Shown piece by piece: positions 1 to 10,344 of a stretch of DNA of 64,000 nucleotides; the first letter of the stretch is position 1; the number at the start of each line of letters is the position of its first letter. A model generated the notes under the pieces. That model did no database searches. It worked only from the letters and a program-made list of their open reading frames with translations, and had not been told where the DNA came from. The translations under genes and the position numbers were made by a program. Source of the DNA: DASQHL01 sp963843685 (GTDB lineage: Bacteria; Chloroflexota; Dehalococcoidia; DSTF01; JACRBR01); NCBI GenBank assembly GCA_963843685.1, contig CAWJLO010000028.1, positions 10,332-74,331 of the forward strand, in the 5' to 3' direction.

Positions 1-266
1 CCGGAGCCCGGTCCCAACTGGCGGCGGAGCTGCCAGACTTCCTGCGAAGGCTGCGGCGGCAGACGGATCTGCCCCTCGCCGTAGGGTTCGGGATCTCGAA
101 GCGCGAGCACGTCGAGGCGCTGCAGGGCCTCGCCGATGCGGCGATTGTCGCAAGCGCGCTGATCGACATCGTGGAGTCGTCGCCTCGCGACGAACGAGTA
201 GGCAGAGTTCGGGACTATGTTGAGGTGCTCACCGGCCGACGGGAGGACATGGCGCAAGGCCATTGA
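1..266 (+). CDS. trpA: Tryptophan synthase alpha chain, C-terminal part (truncated by window edge)
   Basis: The frame from base 3 encodes about 87 residues ending at TGA 264-266. TrpA cleaves indole-3-glycerol phosphate to indole and glyceraldehyde 3-phosphate and works as an alpha2-beta2 complex with TrpB in the cytoplasm. The C-terminal family motif is visible: LPLAVGFGIS (phosphate-binding loop of the TIM barrel) followed by the last helices with AAIVASALI. The 5' part lies outside the window. The gene is followed, 115 bases on, by aroH and then aroF on the same strand, so an aromatic amino acid operon is likely. Identification is firm from the barrel-end motifs. Confidence 0.93.
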   Translation, partial: GARSQLAAELPDFLRRLRRQTDLPLAVGFGISKREHVEALQGLADAAIVASALIDIVESSPRDERVGRVRDYVEVLTGRREDMAQGH

Positions 267-381
267 TGTCGCCACGCACGGCGATGTTGATGGCCGCGTC
301 TATGGACGCTCTGCGGCCGGCGTCTTTGGACGCCGGTAACCCGCCCGGACGGGGAACGGCGGTTTCAGACGGAGCACCGGA

Positions 382-765
382 GTGACGAACGAGGCGACCA
401 GGCTGCGCGGGATACGCGGCGCGACGACAGTCGACGCCAACACCAAAGAAGAGATCCTGCAAGCCACGCACGAACTCCTCTCCGCCCTCATCGAAGCCAA
501 CGACATCCGGAGTGACGACGTCGCGAGCGTGTTCTTCTCGACGACGTCCGATCTCAATGCCGAGTTTCCGGCCGTGGCGGCCCGCCAGATGGGCTGGTCG
601 AACGTGGCCCTGATGTGCGGACACGAAATGAACGTCCCCGGTAGCCTGCCGATGTGTCTCCGCATTACGATGCACGTCAACATGGCGAAACCGCAGGACC
701 AGGTCCAGTTCGTGTATCTCCGCGGGGCGCGGGCTCTCCGGCCCGACCTGATGCAGGAATCATAG
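382..765 (+). CDS. aroH: Chorismate mutase, monofunctional AroH type
   Basis: A 127-residue protein matching the short trimeric chorismate mutases of the Bacillus AroH class, which convert chorismate to prephenate for Phe/Tyr synthesis. The N-terminus RLRGIRGATTV supplies the active-site Arg, and CGHEMNVPGSL carries the conserved Cys and Glu, followed by the second catalytic Arg in CLRI. The full length equals the family norm. Start is GTG at 382 with GGAG at 371-374 about 7 bases upstream. It lies between trpA and the DAHP synthase gene, so the committed step and the chorismate branch point are co-located. Confidence 0.95.
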   Translation: MTNEATRLRGIRGATTVDANTKEEILQATHELLSALIEANDIRSDDVASVFFSTTSDLNAEFPAVAARQMGWSNVALMCGHEMNVPGSLPMCLRITMHVNMAKPQDQVQFVYLRGARALRPDLMQES

Positions 766-808
766 GAAAGAGATGCTCCCCGGCAAGGGATGAAGGAGCG
801 GAACAGAG

Positions 809-1849
809 ATGATGGTGATCATGAAACCGGGACATACCCGAGAACAATTCGATGAGGTGATGAGCCGCATCAGAGAGGACGGCCTCGAGGGTCACGCCAT
901 CGTCGGTGTCGAGCGCACCGTCATCGGCGTCGTCGGCCTCGACCGTCTTCACCCGGAGCTGGCCGACGACCTGGAGGTCATGTCCGGCGTCGACTCCACG
1001 GTCCAGATCAGCAGCCCGTACAAGCTATGCAGCCGCGAATTCAAGAACGATGACACAGTCGTCGACGTCAATGGCGTCAAACTCGGCGAAGGGACCGTAA
1101 CGGTGATCGCGGGACCGTGCGCCGTGGAGAGCGAAGAGCAGCTCATGAAGACTGCTCGCGCCGTCAAGGAGCGCGGCGCCTCGATGCTGCGAGGCGGTGC
1201 CTTCAAGCCGCGCACGTCCCCCTACAGCTTTCGCGGGCTCGAGGAGGACGGGCTCAAGTTGCTTGCCCAGGCGCGTGCGGAGACGGGGCTGCCGGTCGTC
1301 ACGGAAGTGATGTCGGAGAACACGGTTCAACTCGTCGCCAAGTACGCCGACGTCCTCCAGATCGGCACGCGCAACGCCCAGAACTTCTTCCTCCTCGAGG
1401 AGGTCGCGCGCGCCGGCAAGCCCATCGTGCTCAAGCGCGGCATGTCGTCGTCGATTCAGGACTGGCTGCTCGCCGCCGAGTACATTCTGGCGAAAGGCAA
1501 CCGCGACGTCATCCTCTGCGAGCGCGGTATCCGCACGTTCGAGACGGCAACGCGGAACACCATGGACATCAACGCCGTCCCGCTCGTCAAGGAGACCAGT
1601 CACCTCCCGATCATCGCCGACCCGAGCCACGGCACGGGCAAGCGCAAGCTCGTCGAGCCGGTCGGGCTGGGGATGATTGCCGCAGGCGCCGATGGCTTGA
1701 TCCTGGAAGTCCACCCCGACCCGGAGCACGCCCTCAGCGACGGGGCACAGTCTCTTACGTTCGACCTGTTCGCGAGTGTGATGGCGAACGTCGCGAAGGT
1801 CGCCGGAGCCGTCGGCAAGCGGATGGAGCGCGCCGCCGTCCCGGCGTAA
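809..1849 (+). CDS. aroF: 3-deoxy-7-phosphoheptulonate synthase (DAHP synthase, type I-beta with regulatory domain)
   Basis: A 346-residue enzyme joining phosphoenolpyruvate and erythrose 4-phosphate, the first step of the shikimate pathway. Residues 1-70 (MVIMKPG...) form the ferredoxin-like N-terminal domain that mediates feedback control in Thermotoga-type enzymes. The TIM barrel follows, with IAGPCAVES, GAFKPRTSPYSF, QIGTRNAQN, LKRGMSSS and ADPSHGTGKR, which hold the PEP and metal ligands. An ATG pair and an internal ATG 4 codons on leave the exact start slightly open. It follows aroH by 43 bases and ends just before a strong terminator hairpin, so trpA-aroH-aroF probably form the end of one transcript. 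Confidence 0.96.
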   Translation: MMVIMKPGHTREQFDEVMSRIREDGLEGHAIVGVERTVIGVVGLDRLHPELADDLEVMSGVDSTVQISSPYKLCSREFKNDDTVVDVNGVKLGEGTVTVIAGPCAVESEEQLMKTARAVKERGASMLRGGAFKPRTSPYSFRGLEEDGLKLLAQARAETGLPVVTEVMSENTVQLVAKYADVLQIGTRNAQNFFLLEEVARAGKPIVLKRGMSSSIQDWLLAAEYILAKGNRDVILCERGIRTFETATRNTMDINAVPLVKETSHLPIIADPSHGTGKRKLVEPVGLGMIAAGADGLILEVHPDPEHALSDGAQSLTFDLFASVMANVAKVAGAVGKRMERAAVPA

Positions 1850-1875
1850 GCCGACCCCAAGATTCGCATCTCGTA

Positions 1876-1908
1876 CAGGGGCTCCAATGTGGAGCCCCTG
1901 CTCTTTTT
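1876..1908 (+). terminator. Intrinsic terminator after aroF
   Basis: A perfect 10-bp stem CAGGGGCTCC / GGAGCCCCTG encloses the 5-base loop AATGT and is followed by CTCTTTTT. It lies 27 bases after the aroF stop. It also touches the end of the convergent acyl-CoA ligase gene. Confidence 0.9.
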
Positions 1909-3485
1909 CAGTGCACGCGGCGGGCGACGTTGCCCCAGTAGCGCTCGCGGATGAGGAACTTTTGCAGCTTGCCGGTCGCGGTGCGTGGCAGGGCATCCAC
2001 GAAATCGACCGAGGTCGGGCACTTGAAGTGGGCGAGGTGGCCTCGCGTGAATTCGATGACTTCTGCCTCAGTTGCCGTCATGCCGGCGCGCAGTACGACG
2101 AGCGCTTTCGGCGTCTCGCCCCACTTCTCGCTCGGCACGCCGACGACGGCGCACTCCAGCACGGCGGGGTGCTTGTAGAGCGCGTCTTCGATCTCGGGCG
2201 AGCTGATGTTTTCGCCGCCGGAGATAATGACGTCCTTCTTGCGGTCAACGATGTGGATGTTGCCGAGCTCGTCCCACACCGCGAGGTCGCCGCTGTGGAA
2301 GTAGCCGTCGTGGATGGCCTTGTCGGTCTCTTCCGGCTGCAGCCAGTAGCCCTTGAGCACGACGTTGGAGCGGGCGCAGACCTCGCCGATGGAGACGCCA
2401 TCCTGCGGGACGGGCTTGCCTTCGTCGTCGAGCACCTGGATGTCGACGCCGATGGCCTCGACGCCGGCGCGGGCGCGGCGGGCGAAGTCGTCGGCCTTCG
2501 TGTTGTAGTCCGGGTGGGAGACGGTGAGGATGGGGGCGGTCTCCGTGAGGCCGTAGATCTGGATGAACTCCCAGCCGAGCTCCTTTTCGAGGCGCTCGAC
2601 GAAGGCGGCGGGCGGGGGCGCGCCGGCGATGGTGAAGCGCGGGCGCGTCTTGATCTGGTGCTTGTCCTTGTCGGGGTAGTTGAGGATGACGCTGAGGACG
2701 GCGGGGGCCATGCAGGCGAAGGTGACGTCATGTGCCTCGATCAGGGTGTATATGGCGGCGTCGCTTATGGCACGCAGGACGACGTGGGTGGCGCCCATGG
2801 CGGTGATGGCGAAGGGGCCGCCCCAGCCGTTGGCGTGGAACATGGGGAGTGTCCAGAGCTCGACGTCGTCGTGGGTGATGCGGAGGTGGGCGATGAAGTT
2901 GTAGGCGTTGATGTAGCAGTTGCGGTGGGTGAGCATGACGCCCTTCGGGCGGGCGGTGGTGCCGGAGGTGTAGTTGATGGACGTGACGTCGTTTTCGTCC
3001 TGCTCCACTTCGGGCGTGGGGGTGGTTGGCTGGGCGGCGATGAGTGTCTCCCAGTCGGTCCAGCCGGACGGGGCTGCGCCTTCGTCCTGGGCGACGATCC
3101 AGTGGGTGACGGTGGTGAGGTTCGGGCGGATCTCATCGATCATGGCGGTGTACTCGTGGTCGACGAGGACCGCGGCGACGCCGGCGTGGTTGATGATGTA
3201 CTCGTGGTCGGCGGGGAGCAGGCGGTAGTTGAGCGGGACGAGGATGGCGCCGATCTGGGTGACGCCGTAGTAGCTCTCCAGGAAGAAGTGGGAGTTGGGG
3301 CTGAGGATGCAGACGCGGTCGCCCTTGCGCACGCCGAGGGCGAGGAGGGCGTGGGCGAGCTGGTTGACGCGCGCCTGGAACTGGCGGTAGGTGTAGCGGC
3401 GATCGCCATCGATGATGGCGGTCTTGGTTGGGTAGAGCTTCGCCGCGCGGCGAAGAAAGTCGTTGATCAGCAGCGGTACTTCCAC
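1908..3485 (-). CDS. Acyl-CoA synthetase (AMP-forming), fatty-acid--CoA ligase family
   Basis: A 525-residue member of the ANL superfamily, which activates a carboxylic acid as an acyl-adenylate and transfers it to CoA. Visible motifs in order are the P-loop YTSGTTARPKG (near residue 175), HANGWG, the adenine-binding YGLTETAP (near 315), FHSGDLAVWD with the ribose-binding Asp (near 395), DRKKDVIISGGENIS (hinge) and the C-terminal PRTATGKLQK with the catalytic Lys. Start is GTG 3483-3485 behind a GGAGGG site. Length and motif spacing fit the medium/long-chain ligases, but the substrate cannot be read from sequence. It converges on aroF. Confidence 0.9.
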   Translation of the reverse strand: MEVPLLINDFLRRAAKLYPTKTAIIDGDRRYTYRQFQARVNQLAHALLALGVRKGDRVCILSPNSHFFLESYYGVTQIGAILVPLNYRLLPADHEYIINHAGVAAVLVDHEYTAMIDEIRPNLTTVTHWIVAQDEGAAPSGWTDWETLIAAQPTTPTPEVEQDENDVTSINYTSGTTARPKGVMLTHRNCYINAYNFIAHLRITHDDVELWTLPMFHANGWGGPFAITAMGATHVVLRAISDAAIYTLIEAHDVTFACMAPAVLSVILNYPDKDKHQIKTRPRFTIAGAPPPAAFVERLEKELGWEFIQIYGLTETAPILTVSHPDYNTKADDFARRARAGVEAIGVDIQVLDDEGKPVPQDGVSIGEVCARSNVVLKGYWLQPEETDKAIHDGYFHSGDLAVWDELGNIHIVDRKKDVIISGGENISSPEIEDALYKHPAVLECAVVGVPSEKWGETPKALVVLRAGMTATEAEVIEFTRGHLAHFKCPTSVDFVDALPRTATGKLQKFLIRERYWGNVARRVH

Positions 3486-3893
3486 GTGTCCCTCCTGCGT
3501 TCGGCCGGTCCCGTGGGGCGATCGTACACCGGGGTGTCCGTGGGCTGCACGGGCGGATGTTTGATTGTTGCGGCGGCACTTAACGGTGTGGATAGGGTGA
3601 ATCTGAAGCGCGCAGCGTTATGACGAGCCGGATCGTGCGGCGGGGCGGCGCGGTTGTGGGCGGTGAGGGGACAGGTTTGCTGGCGCGGTCATGGAACATG
3701 TGGCGATGGTACGACGGGCGGGGGCGGATGTCCGAGCGTTTGGTGTCACACGGGGGTAGCCGGGCAGGATTCGGCGGTCAGCGATCGAGGTTGTGTGCGC
3801 GCCTGCGGCGGGCGATGGCGCGGCGGCGGGAGCAATGTATCTTCGATGGGGCCGACGACGAGGGGCCGCGGGGAACTGGGGTCGGAGGGCGGG
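3486..3893. other. Divergent intergenic region, no supported gene
   Basis: About 400 bases between the divergent acyl-CoA ligase and the enolase-superfamily gene. Reading frames here have no family resemblance and look like GC-rich frame noise. It must carry the promoters of both neighbours, but I see no clear -35/-10 pair. Confidence 0.4.
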
Positions 3894-5027
3894 TTGAGCG
3901 CGATCGCGCGGATCGAGATTTCGCAGCACGAGCTGGGGCTGGAGCCGGCGTTTCCGGCGGCGTGGGACCCGGAGCCGCGGACGTCGTTCGCGGCGACGAT
4001 CGTGCGGGTCTTCGACGACGCGGGGCGGGTGGGGATCGGGTCGGGCGACGCGATGCACGGGTTCGGGGAGTACGCGCGGCTGTTCATCGGCGCGGACCCG
4101 CTGGAGCTGGAGCGGCACTCGGCGGTGCTTGCGAACATCGACTTTCACGCGGGGCGGCCGTGGCCGCTGGAGATCGCGCTGTGGGACCTGGCGGGGAAGA
4201 TCCGGGGCGAGCCGATCTGGCGGATGCTGGGCGGGCACAGCGACCGGCTGCGGGCGTACGCATCGACGGGGGTGCTGCGGCCGCCGGGGGAGATGGCGGA
4301 GGTGGCGCGGCGGGTTGTCGAGCGCGGGTTTCCGGCGATGAAGCTGCGGTTCGGGCGGGCGTCGATCGAGGAGGACCTCGCGGCGGTGCGGGCGGTGCGG
4401 GACGCGGTGGGTGACGCGATCGAGCTGATGGTGGACTGCAACCAGGGGTGGCGGATGCCGTGGGACACGCGGCCGGCGTGGGACGTGGAGTTCGCGTCGG
4501 AGGTGGCGCGGCGGCTGGAGCCGGAGCGCGTCTACTGGCTGGAGGAGCCGCTGCACCGGGGCGACTACGCGGGGATGGCGGAGCTGCGGCGGAGGACGTC
4601 GATCCGGATCGCGGGCGGGGAGATGACGCGCGAGCCGTACGAGTTCCGGGAGCTGCTGGAGCGGGAGTGCCTGGACGTGTTCCAGCCGGACTGCGCGCTG
4701 AGCCTGGGGATCGTCGGGGCGAGCGCGCTGGCGCGGGAGGTGGTGGCGGCGGGGAAGACGTTCAGCCCGCACACGTGGGGCAACGGGATCGGGCTGATGG
4801 CGAACATGCAGGTGGCGGCGGGGACGGTTGGGACGCCGTTCATCGAGTTTCCGTACGACCCGCCGGAGTGGACGGTGGCGCGGCGGGACTTCGTGCTGCG
4901 GGAGCCGATCGAGCCGGACGGGGAGGGGTGGCTGCGGCTGCCGGAGGCGCCGGGGCTGGGGGTGGAGGTGGATGAGGGGGTGCTGGAGCGGACTGGCGGG
5001 AGGTTAGAGGTGAGGGCGGAGAGGTGA
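3894..5027 (+). CDS. Mandelate racemase / muconate lactonizing enzyme family protein (enolase superfamily)
   Basis: A protein of about 377 residues with the enolase-superfamily layout: an N-terminal capping domain to about residue 120, then a TIM barrel. The acid/base strand reads AMKLRFG (K150-x-R152 from this start, where KxK is commoner). Metal ligands are Asp in VDCNQG (about 181), Glu in WLEEP (about 217) and Glu in AGGEMT. The opposing dyad is Asp in FQPDC and His in SPHTWGNG, as in the mandelate racemase subgroup, mostly acid-sugar dehydratases. Start chosen is TTG 3894 behind GGAGGG at 3884-3889; ATG 3846 is an in-frame alternative. The substrate is unknown. Confidence 0.82.
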   Translation: MSAIARIEISQHELGLEPAFPAAWDPEPRTSFAATIVRVFDDAGRVGIGSGDAMHGFGEYARLFIGADPLELERHSAVLANIDFHAGRPWPLEIALWDLAGKIRGEPIWRMLGGHSDRLRAYASTGVLRPPGEMAEVARRVVERGFPAMKLRFGRASIEEDLAAVRAVRDAVGDAIELMVDCNQGWRMPWDTRPAWDVEFASEVARRLEPERVYWLEEPLHRGDYAGMAELRRRTSIRIAGGEMTREPYEFRELLERECLDVFQPDCALSLGIVGASALAREVVAAGKTFSPHTWGNGIGLMANMQVAAGTVGTPFIEFPYDPPEWTVARRDFVLREPIEPDGEGWLRLPEAPGLGVEVDEGVLERTGGRLEVRAER

Positions 5028-5047
5028 TAGCGGCGCTCGGTCGGCTC

Positions 5048-6455
5048 TCAGATCGCGCGCCTTTTACGCACGTACCAAGCTGCCACGGCGAGAGCGACTG
5101 ACGCTATCCTGATGCCGAGAAGGGCAAGCGTCTTGGTGCGAGTGCGATCCGCGGGAACGGTGGCCGAAGGCAGCGCGGCAACATCCGGGATTTCGGCAAC
5201 TCCACCGACCGACGGAGATGCGGCCTGATTCTCGAAGGTCATTGGGAAGCCCAGCGCCGCTACCTGCGACTCATCGAGGTCGGCCGAGTTGTGCACGGCG
5301 TCCTCCAGCAGGAAGTGCGTGAGGTGCCACGGACACTGCTCGGAGTAGGCCGGCAGCGTCGCCGTGTACTGGAAGACGCCGTCCTGCAGCGTGCCTGACA
5401 CCAGCTGGTCGCCGTAGAAGATCGCGTTTATGTACTGGTTCCCCGACGGGCTCTCGAACCAGACTTGCGTGCTGCCGGAGGGCCCGACGCCGGCAGGACT
5501 GTCGACAAGGTGAGCGGTGAACGTGATGGCCTGCGCGGTCGTACTCGTGTCGAGCGTGCTCGGGGTGAACGAGAAGTCCGCGAGCGTCGGTGGTGTGGTG
5601 TCGCCAACGCCCGTTTGCTCAAAGGTTGTCGGGAAGCCCGAGCGCCGCCACCTGCGACTTATCGAGGTCGGCCGAGTTGTGCACGGCGTCCTCCAGCAGG
5701 AAGTGCGTGAGGTGCCACGTACCCTGCTCGGAGTAGGCCGGCAGCGTCGCCGTGTACTGGAAGACGCCGTCCTGCAGCGTGCCTGACACCAGCTGGTCGC
5801 CGTAGACAGATCGCGTTCATGTACTGGTTCCCCGACGGGCTCTCGAACCAGACTTGCGTGCTGCCGGAGGGCCCGACGCCGGCAGGACTGTCGACAAGGT
5901 GAGCGGTGAACGTGATGGCCTGCGCGGTCGTACTCGTGTCGAGCGTGCTCGGGGTGAACGAGAAGTCCGCGAGCGTCGGCGGTGTGGTGTCGCCGAACGC
6001 CCGTTTGCTCAAAGGTTGTCGGGAAGCCCAGCGCCGCCACCTGCGACTTATCGAGGTCGGCCGAGTTGTGCACGGCGTCCTCCAGCAGGAAGTGCGTGAG
6101 GTGCCACGTACCCTGCTCGGAGTAGGCCGGCAGCGTCGCCGTGTACTGGAAGACGCCGTCCTGCAGCGTGCCTGACACCAGCTGGTCGCCGTAGAAATCG
6201 CGTTTACGTACTGGTTCCCCGACGTGACTACTCGAACCGGGTTTGCGTGCTTCCGGAGGGCCCGACGCCGGCAGGACTGTCGACAAGGTGAGCGGTGAAC
6301 GCGATGGACTGCGCGGTCGTACTCGTGTCGAGCGTGCTCGGGGTGAACGAGAAGTCCGCGAGCGTCGGCGGTGTGGTGTCGCCAACTGCAAGCGTTCCGC
6401 TCCGACTCGCGAAGAGAAGCACCGCCACGGCGACAATCAGTATCGGGTAGCGCAT
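5048..6455 (-). pseudogene. Secreted surface protein with three tandem modules and a C-terminal PSVGG sorting tail; frame broken several times
   Basis: Starts at ATG 6455 with a signal peptide (ILIVAVAVLLFA) and then three modules of about 129 residues, each beginning DTTPPTLADFSFTPSTLD and running through FTAHLVDSPAGVGPSG, QYTATLPAYSEQ and HLTHFLLEDAVHNSADLD. Such modules resemble Ig-like repeats of bacterial surface proteins. Relative to the intact copy at 5235-5610, the others carry small indels near 5640, 5806, 5996, 6200 and 6230, so no single frame covers the gene. The last module reads cleanly into PSVGGVAEIP, a linker, a hydrophobic helix and WYVRKRRAI. Either a decaying gene or indel errors concentrated in repeats; function unknown. 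Confidence 0.75.
5235..6390. repeat. Three near-identical tandem repeats, period about 389 bp
   Basis: Units start near 5235, 5622 and 6012 (spacing 387 and 390 bases) and are nearly identical along their whole length, including silent positions. They encode the three modules of the surface protein on the minus strand. The near-identity points to recent duplication or gene conversion. The few differences are mostly one-base indels, which break the reading frame. Confidence 0.93.
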
Positions 6456-6765
6456 CCCTACGAAGGGTAACGGGCTCGCAACCTTGAGAAAGGCTCCGCG
6501 TCAAGCTCAACAAGTCATCGCGGCGTCAGCAGCACCGGGTGGCAAGGATCGAGCCGAACGAGAGCGCGTGGCCCGCGATCAGGCTATGTGAAACTGTTCC
6601 AATCAGCGGCGAAGAACGGGTATCCATTCCGCCGATGCTACTGCCCACGAGCCGCTACCTCTGGCTCAGGCACCGCGGTTCGTTGCACGGTATCAGGGAT
6701 TTGCAGGGTGACATCTCGACGAGTTCACTTCCAAGGGAGCTCCGCCGCTCGGCCGGTCGGGCGCG
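6456..6765. other. Intergenic region upstream of the repeat protein, no gene seen
   Basis: About 310 bases between the start of the repeat protein and the end of ino1, both on the minus strand. A frame at 6539-6781 on the plus strand has no family-like features. The promoter of the repeat protein should lie here. Confidence 0.35.
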
Positions 6766-8122
<1,357 letters not shown>

Positions 8123-8275
8123 GAGCGTCTCCTCCCGCCGTGAACCTGGGCGACATGCGTGAGGGTACGCGGGGGTGGGGGAGGTGGCAATGGGGCGTTC
8201 GGACTACGGAATCAGGCATTCCGCAGCAAGCCTTCAGCAGTCAGCAGTCGGCAGGAGGGTCCTGCGGGCCGGCGA

Positions 8276-8935
8276 TCAGTAGGCGGACTCGCCGGCGCCT
8301 CCGCGCACGCACCAGGCGCGGAACGAGAACGCGGTCTGAAGATACCCCGTATGCACGGTCCCCTGCTGGAATGCATAACTGTCGGCGACACCCGTCGCGT
8401 ACTCCGAGCTGGTCCAGAATACGTCGCTGCCGATGCCGACAAACGGCGACCCCGCGGGAAGATTGAGGTTGTCGTCCAGCAGGGTCTGCGCCTCCTCGAC
8501 CGTCGCGAGCCGCCAGCCGAGTCGCTGACCGACCTTGCGTGCGTGACACGCATCGACGGCGGAGGACCACACGCTGGTCGCGGCCGAGGGTGTGCGTTCC
8601 CAGACGAGACCGGTCTCTTCATCGAGCACAGCGGGATACTCGCTGAAGCAGACGATGCTGCAGTTCTGGTACGTCAGCACGCACTTGAAGCGATCGGAGT
8701 CGCAGCCGGGCGGCGGGATGAGCGAGCCCTGGGGGGCGCCGTTCGTGGCGTCGAGGCGGCGGTCCCACGAGCCGGGGACGTCGTTGAGGGACTTCATCGT
8801 GCTGGCCGGGGGACCGGGCGGGTCGAGCGAGCCGGCACCGGCCTTCGTCGCGAGGATGGCGATGATGGCGCCGGCCATCAGGACGAGGAGCACGAGCAAG
8901 AGCGTGTTGACGCGGTGGTACGCGGAGCCGAGCAT
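8276..8935 (-). CDS. Membrane-anchored DUF1566 / Lcl-type domain protein
   Basis: A 219-residue protein with an N-terminal membrane helix (LLLVLLVLMAGAIIAILA), then an extracytoplasmic domain. The domain holds the signature of the Lcl C-terminal/DUF1566 family: a TGLVWER motif, paired Cys residues, GWRLATVEEAQTLLD and a terminal FRAWCVRGG. These domains occur in lectin-like and surface proteins of unknown biochemical role. Start ATG 8933-8935 follows GGAGG; longer frames upstream lack a ribosome site. It stands alone, 150 bases upstream of ino1 on the same strand. Confidence 0.72.
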   Translation of the reverse strand: MLGSAYHRVNTLLLVLLVLMAGAIIAILATKAGAGSLDPPGPPASTMKSLNDVPGSWDRRLDATNGAPQGSLIPPPGCDSDRFKCVLTYQNCSIVCFSEYPAVLDEETGLVWERTPSAATSVWSSAVDACHARKVGQRLGWRLATVEEAQTLLDDNLNLPAGSPFVGIGSDVFWTSSEYATGVADSYAFQQGTVHTGYLQTAFSFRAWCVRGGAGESAY

Positions 8936-9228
8936 ACGAACCTCCGAACCGGATACACGCGGGGGGTTGTGATTGGAACCGTACAATCGCTGGCGCGCGG
9001 GGATCAAACAGCAAAGCGGGGCGCGCATCGATGCGACTCGCCGGATGGCCAAGGGTGTGGAGGGTGACGCGGTCGGCAATTGTGCCGGCAGACTGAGCCT
9101 CATCGTCGGACGTAGGTGCCGCTGATGTCCCCGGGTCGTGAACTGCTTCCCTTAGCGGATGCGCACAGAGAGCGGCGACAAGATGCCCGTGGCGGCGCCG
9201 ACGAGTTCAAGGGTGAACGGCGGCTTGT

Positions 9229-10335
9229 ATGATGTTCGTCCCTGGTTCGGCACGCGTGGAGGCGCTGGTGCGTTACGTCATCGCCGTCCTGGTCTTTGCT
9301 TCCGCGTGGCAAGCAAGCGGAGCGACCGCGCTTGCCGCAGCCCCCTGCGGGACAACTTCGTCCGCGCCCGGAACCTACCAGCACGTCCTGTGGATCTGGA
9401 TGGAGAATCACTCCTACGACGACGTCATCGGCAACGCCGCGGCGCCCTACACGACGCAGCTCGCGCAGCAGTGCGGGAGCGCCAGCGACTACGCGACCGT
9501 CGGCAGCCCATCACTGCCCAACTACATCGGCGCGACGGCGGGCTCCACGTTCGGGATCAGCGATGACGATCCGCCAGGGTCGCACGTCCTTACGGATGAC
9601 AACCTCTTCCGCCAGGTCCGCTCCGCCGGCATGACCGAGAAGAGCTACGAGGAGAGCATGTCCGGCAACTGCGCGCTCACGAGCGCCGGCACGTACGCTG
9701 TCAAGCACAACCCCGCGGCGTACTTCGCCGGCGGGCAAGACCGCACCGCCTGCCAGGCCGACAACGTGCCGATGGGCACGACGTCGTCCGGGAGCTTCCT
9801 TACCGATCTCACCAACGGCACCCTGCCGAACTTCGCCTTCGTCACGCCGAACCTCTGCAACGACACCCACGACTGCTCCGTAACGACGGGTGACAACTGG
9901 CTGCAGTCGTGGCTGCCGATGGTGCTCAACAGCTCCGCATACCAGAGTGGCTCGACCGCCATCTTCATCGTGTGGGACGAGCACACGCCCATGCCGAACG
10001 TCATCATCACGCCGTCAACGGTGCCCGGCACAGTGTCCGAGGTCGCCTACAACCACTATTCGCTCCTGCGCACCACGGAAGAGATGCTTGGCCTCACGAC
10101 CTATCTCGGAGCCGCGGCCACCGCCCCCAGCATGCGGGGCGCCTTCGAGCAGCGAAGCGCGCCTAGCGTTGGGGGCATCGCAGAAACGCCACGGGTGGCG
10201 AGCCCACCGGCATCCGCCTCGAAGTCGACCGACCGGTCCATCCGCTACCTGCTCGGTGCGGGGCTGCTGGCAGCGCTGGCTGTCGCGGGGACGGCGGGAT
10301 GGCGTTTGCGGCGTAAGCGCCGAGGCAGAACGTGA
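9229..10335 (+). CDS. Secreted phosphoesterase (phospholipase C / acid phosphatase family) with PSVGG sorting tail
   Basis: A 368-residue exported protein. After a signal peptide ending near ALAAAP comes the phosphoesterase-family start WIWMENHSYDDVIGN, where Glu and Asn bind the metals. SLPNYIGATAGSTFG (nucleophile region), FVTPNLCNDTHDCS, FIVWDEHTP and YNHYSLLRTTEEMLGL follow, as in secreted acid phosphatases and phospholipase-C-like enzymes. The end reads PSVGGIAETP, a Ser/Ala linker, a hydrophobic helix, then GWRLRRKRR. This tail is shared with three other exported proteins of the window and probably anchors or sorts the enzyme. Start could be ATG 9229 or 9232. It converges on the ABC transporter gene. 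Confidence 0.85.
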   Translation: MMFVPGSARVEALVRYVIAVLVFASAWQASGATALAAAPCGTTSSAPGTYQHVLWIWMENHSYDDVIGNAAAPYTTQLAQQCGSASDYATVGSPSLPNYIGATAGSTFGISDDDPPGSHVLTDDNLFRQVRSAGMTEKSYEESMSGNCALTSAGTYAVKHNPAAYFAGGQDRTACQADNVPMGTTSSGSFLTDLTNGTLPNFAFVTPNLCNDTHDCSVTTGDNWLQSWLPMVLNSSAYQSGSTAIFIVWDEHTPMPNVIITPSTVPGTVSEVAYNHYSLLRTTEEMLGLTTYLGAAATAPSMRGAFEQRSAPSVGGIAETPRVASPPASASKSTDRSIRYLLGAGLLAALAVAGTAGWRLRRKRRGRT

Positions 10336-10344
10336 CGTGCGGGG

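Noticed and set aside
1887..3623. Long plus-strand frame across the acyl-CoA ligase
   Set aside because: It mirrors the minus-strand ligase, which has all family motifs and a ribosome site. The shadow has no known domain.
3620..4414. Plus-strand frame parallel to the enolase-superfamily gene
   Set aside because: It is the same DNA read in another frame, giving Gly/Ala/Arg-rich low-complexity sequence typical of GC-rich shadows.
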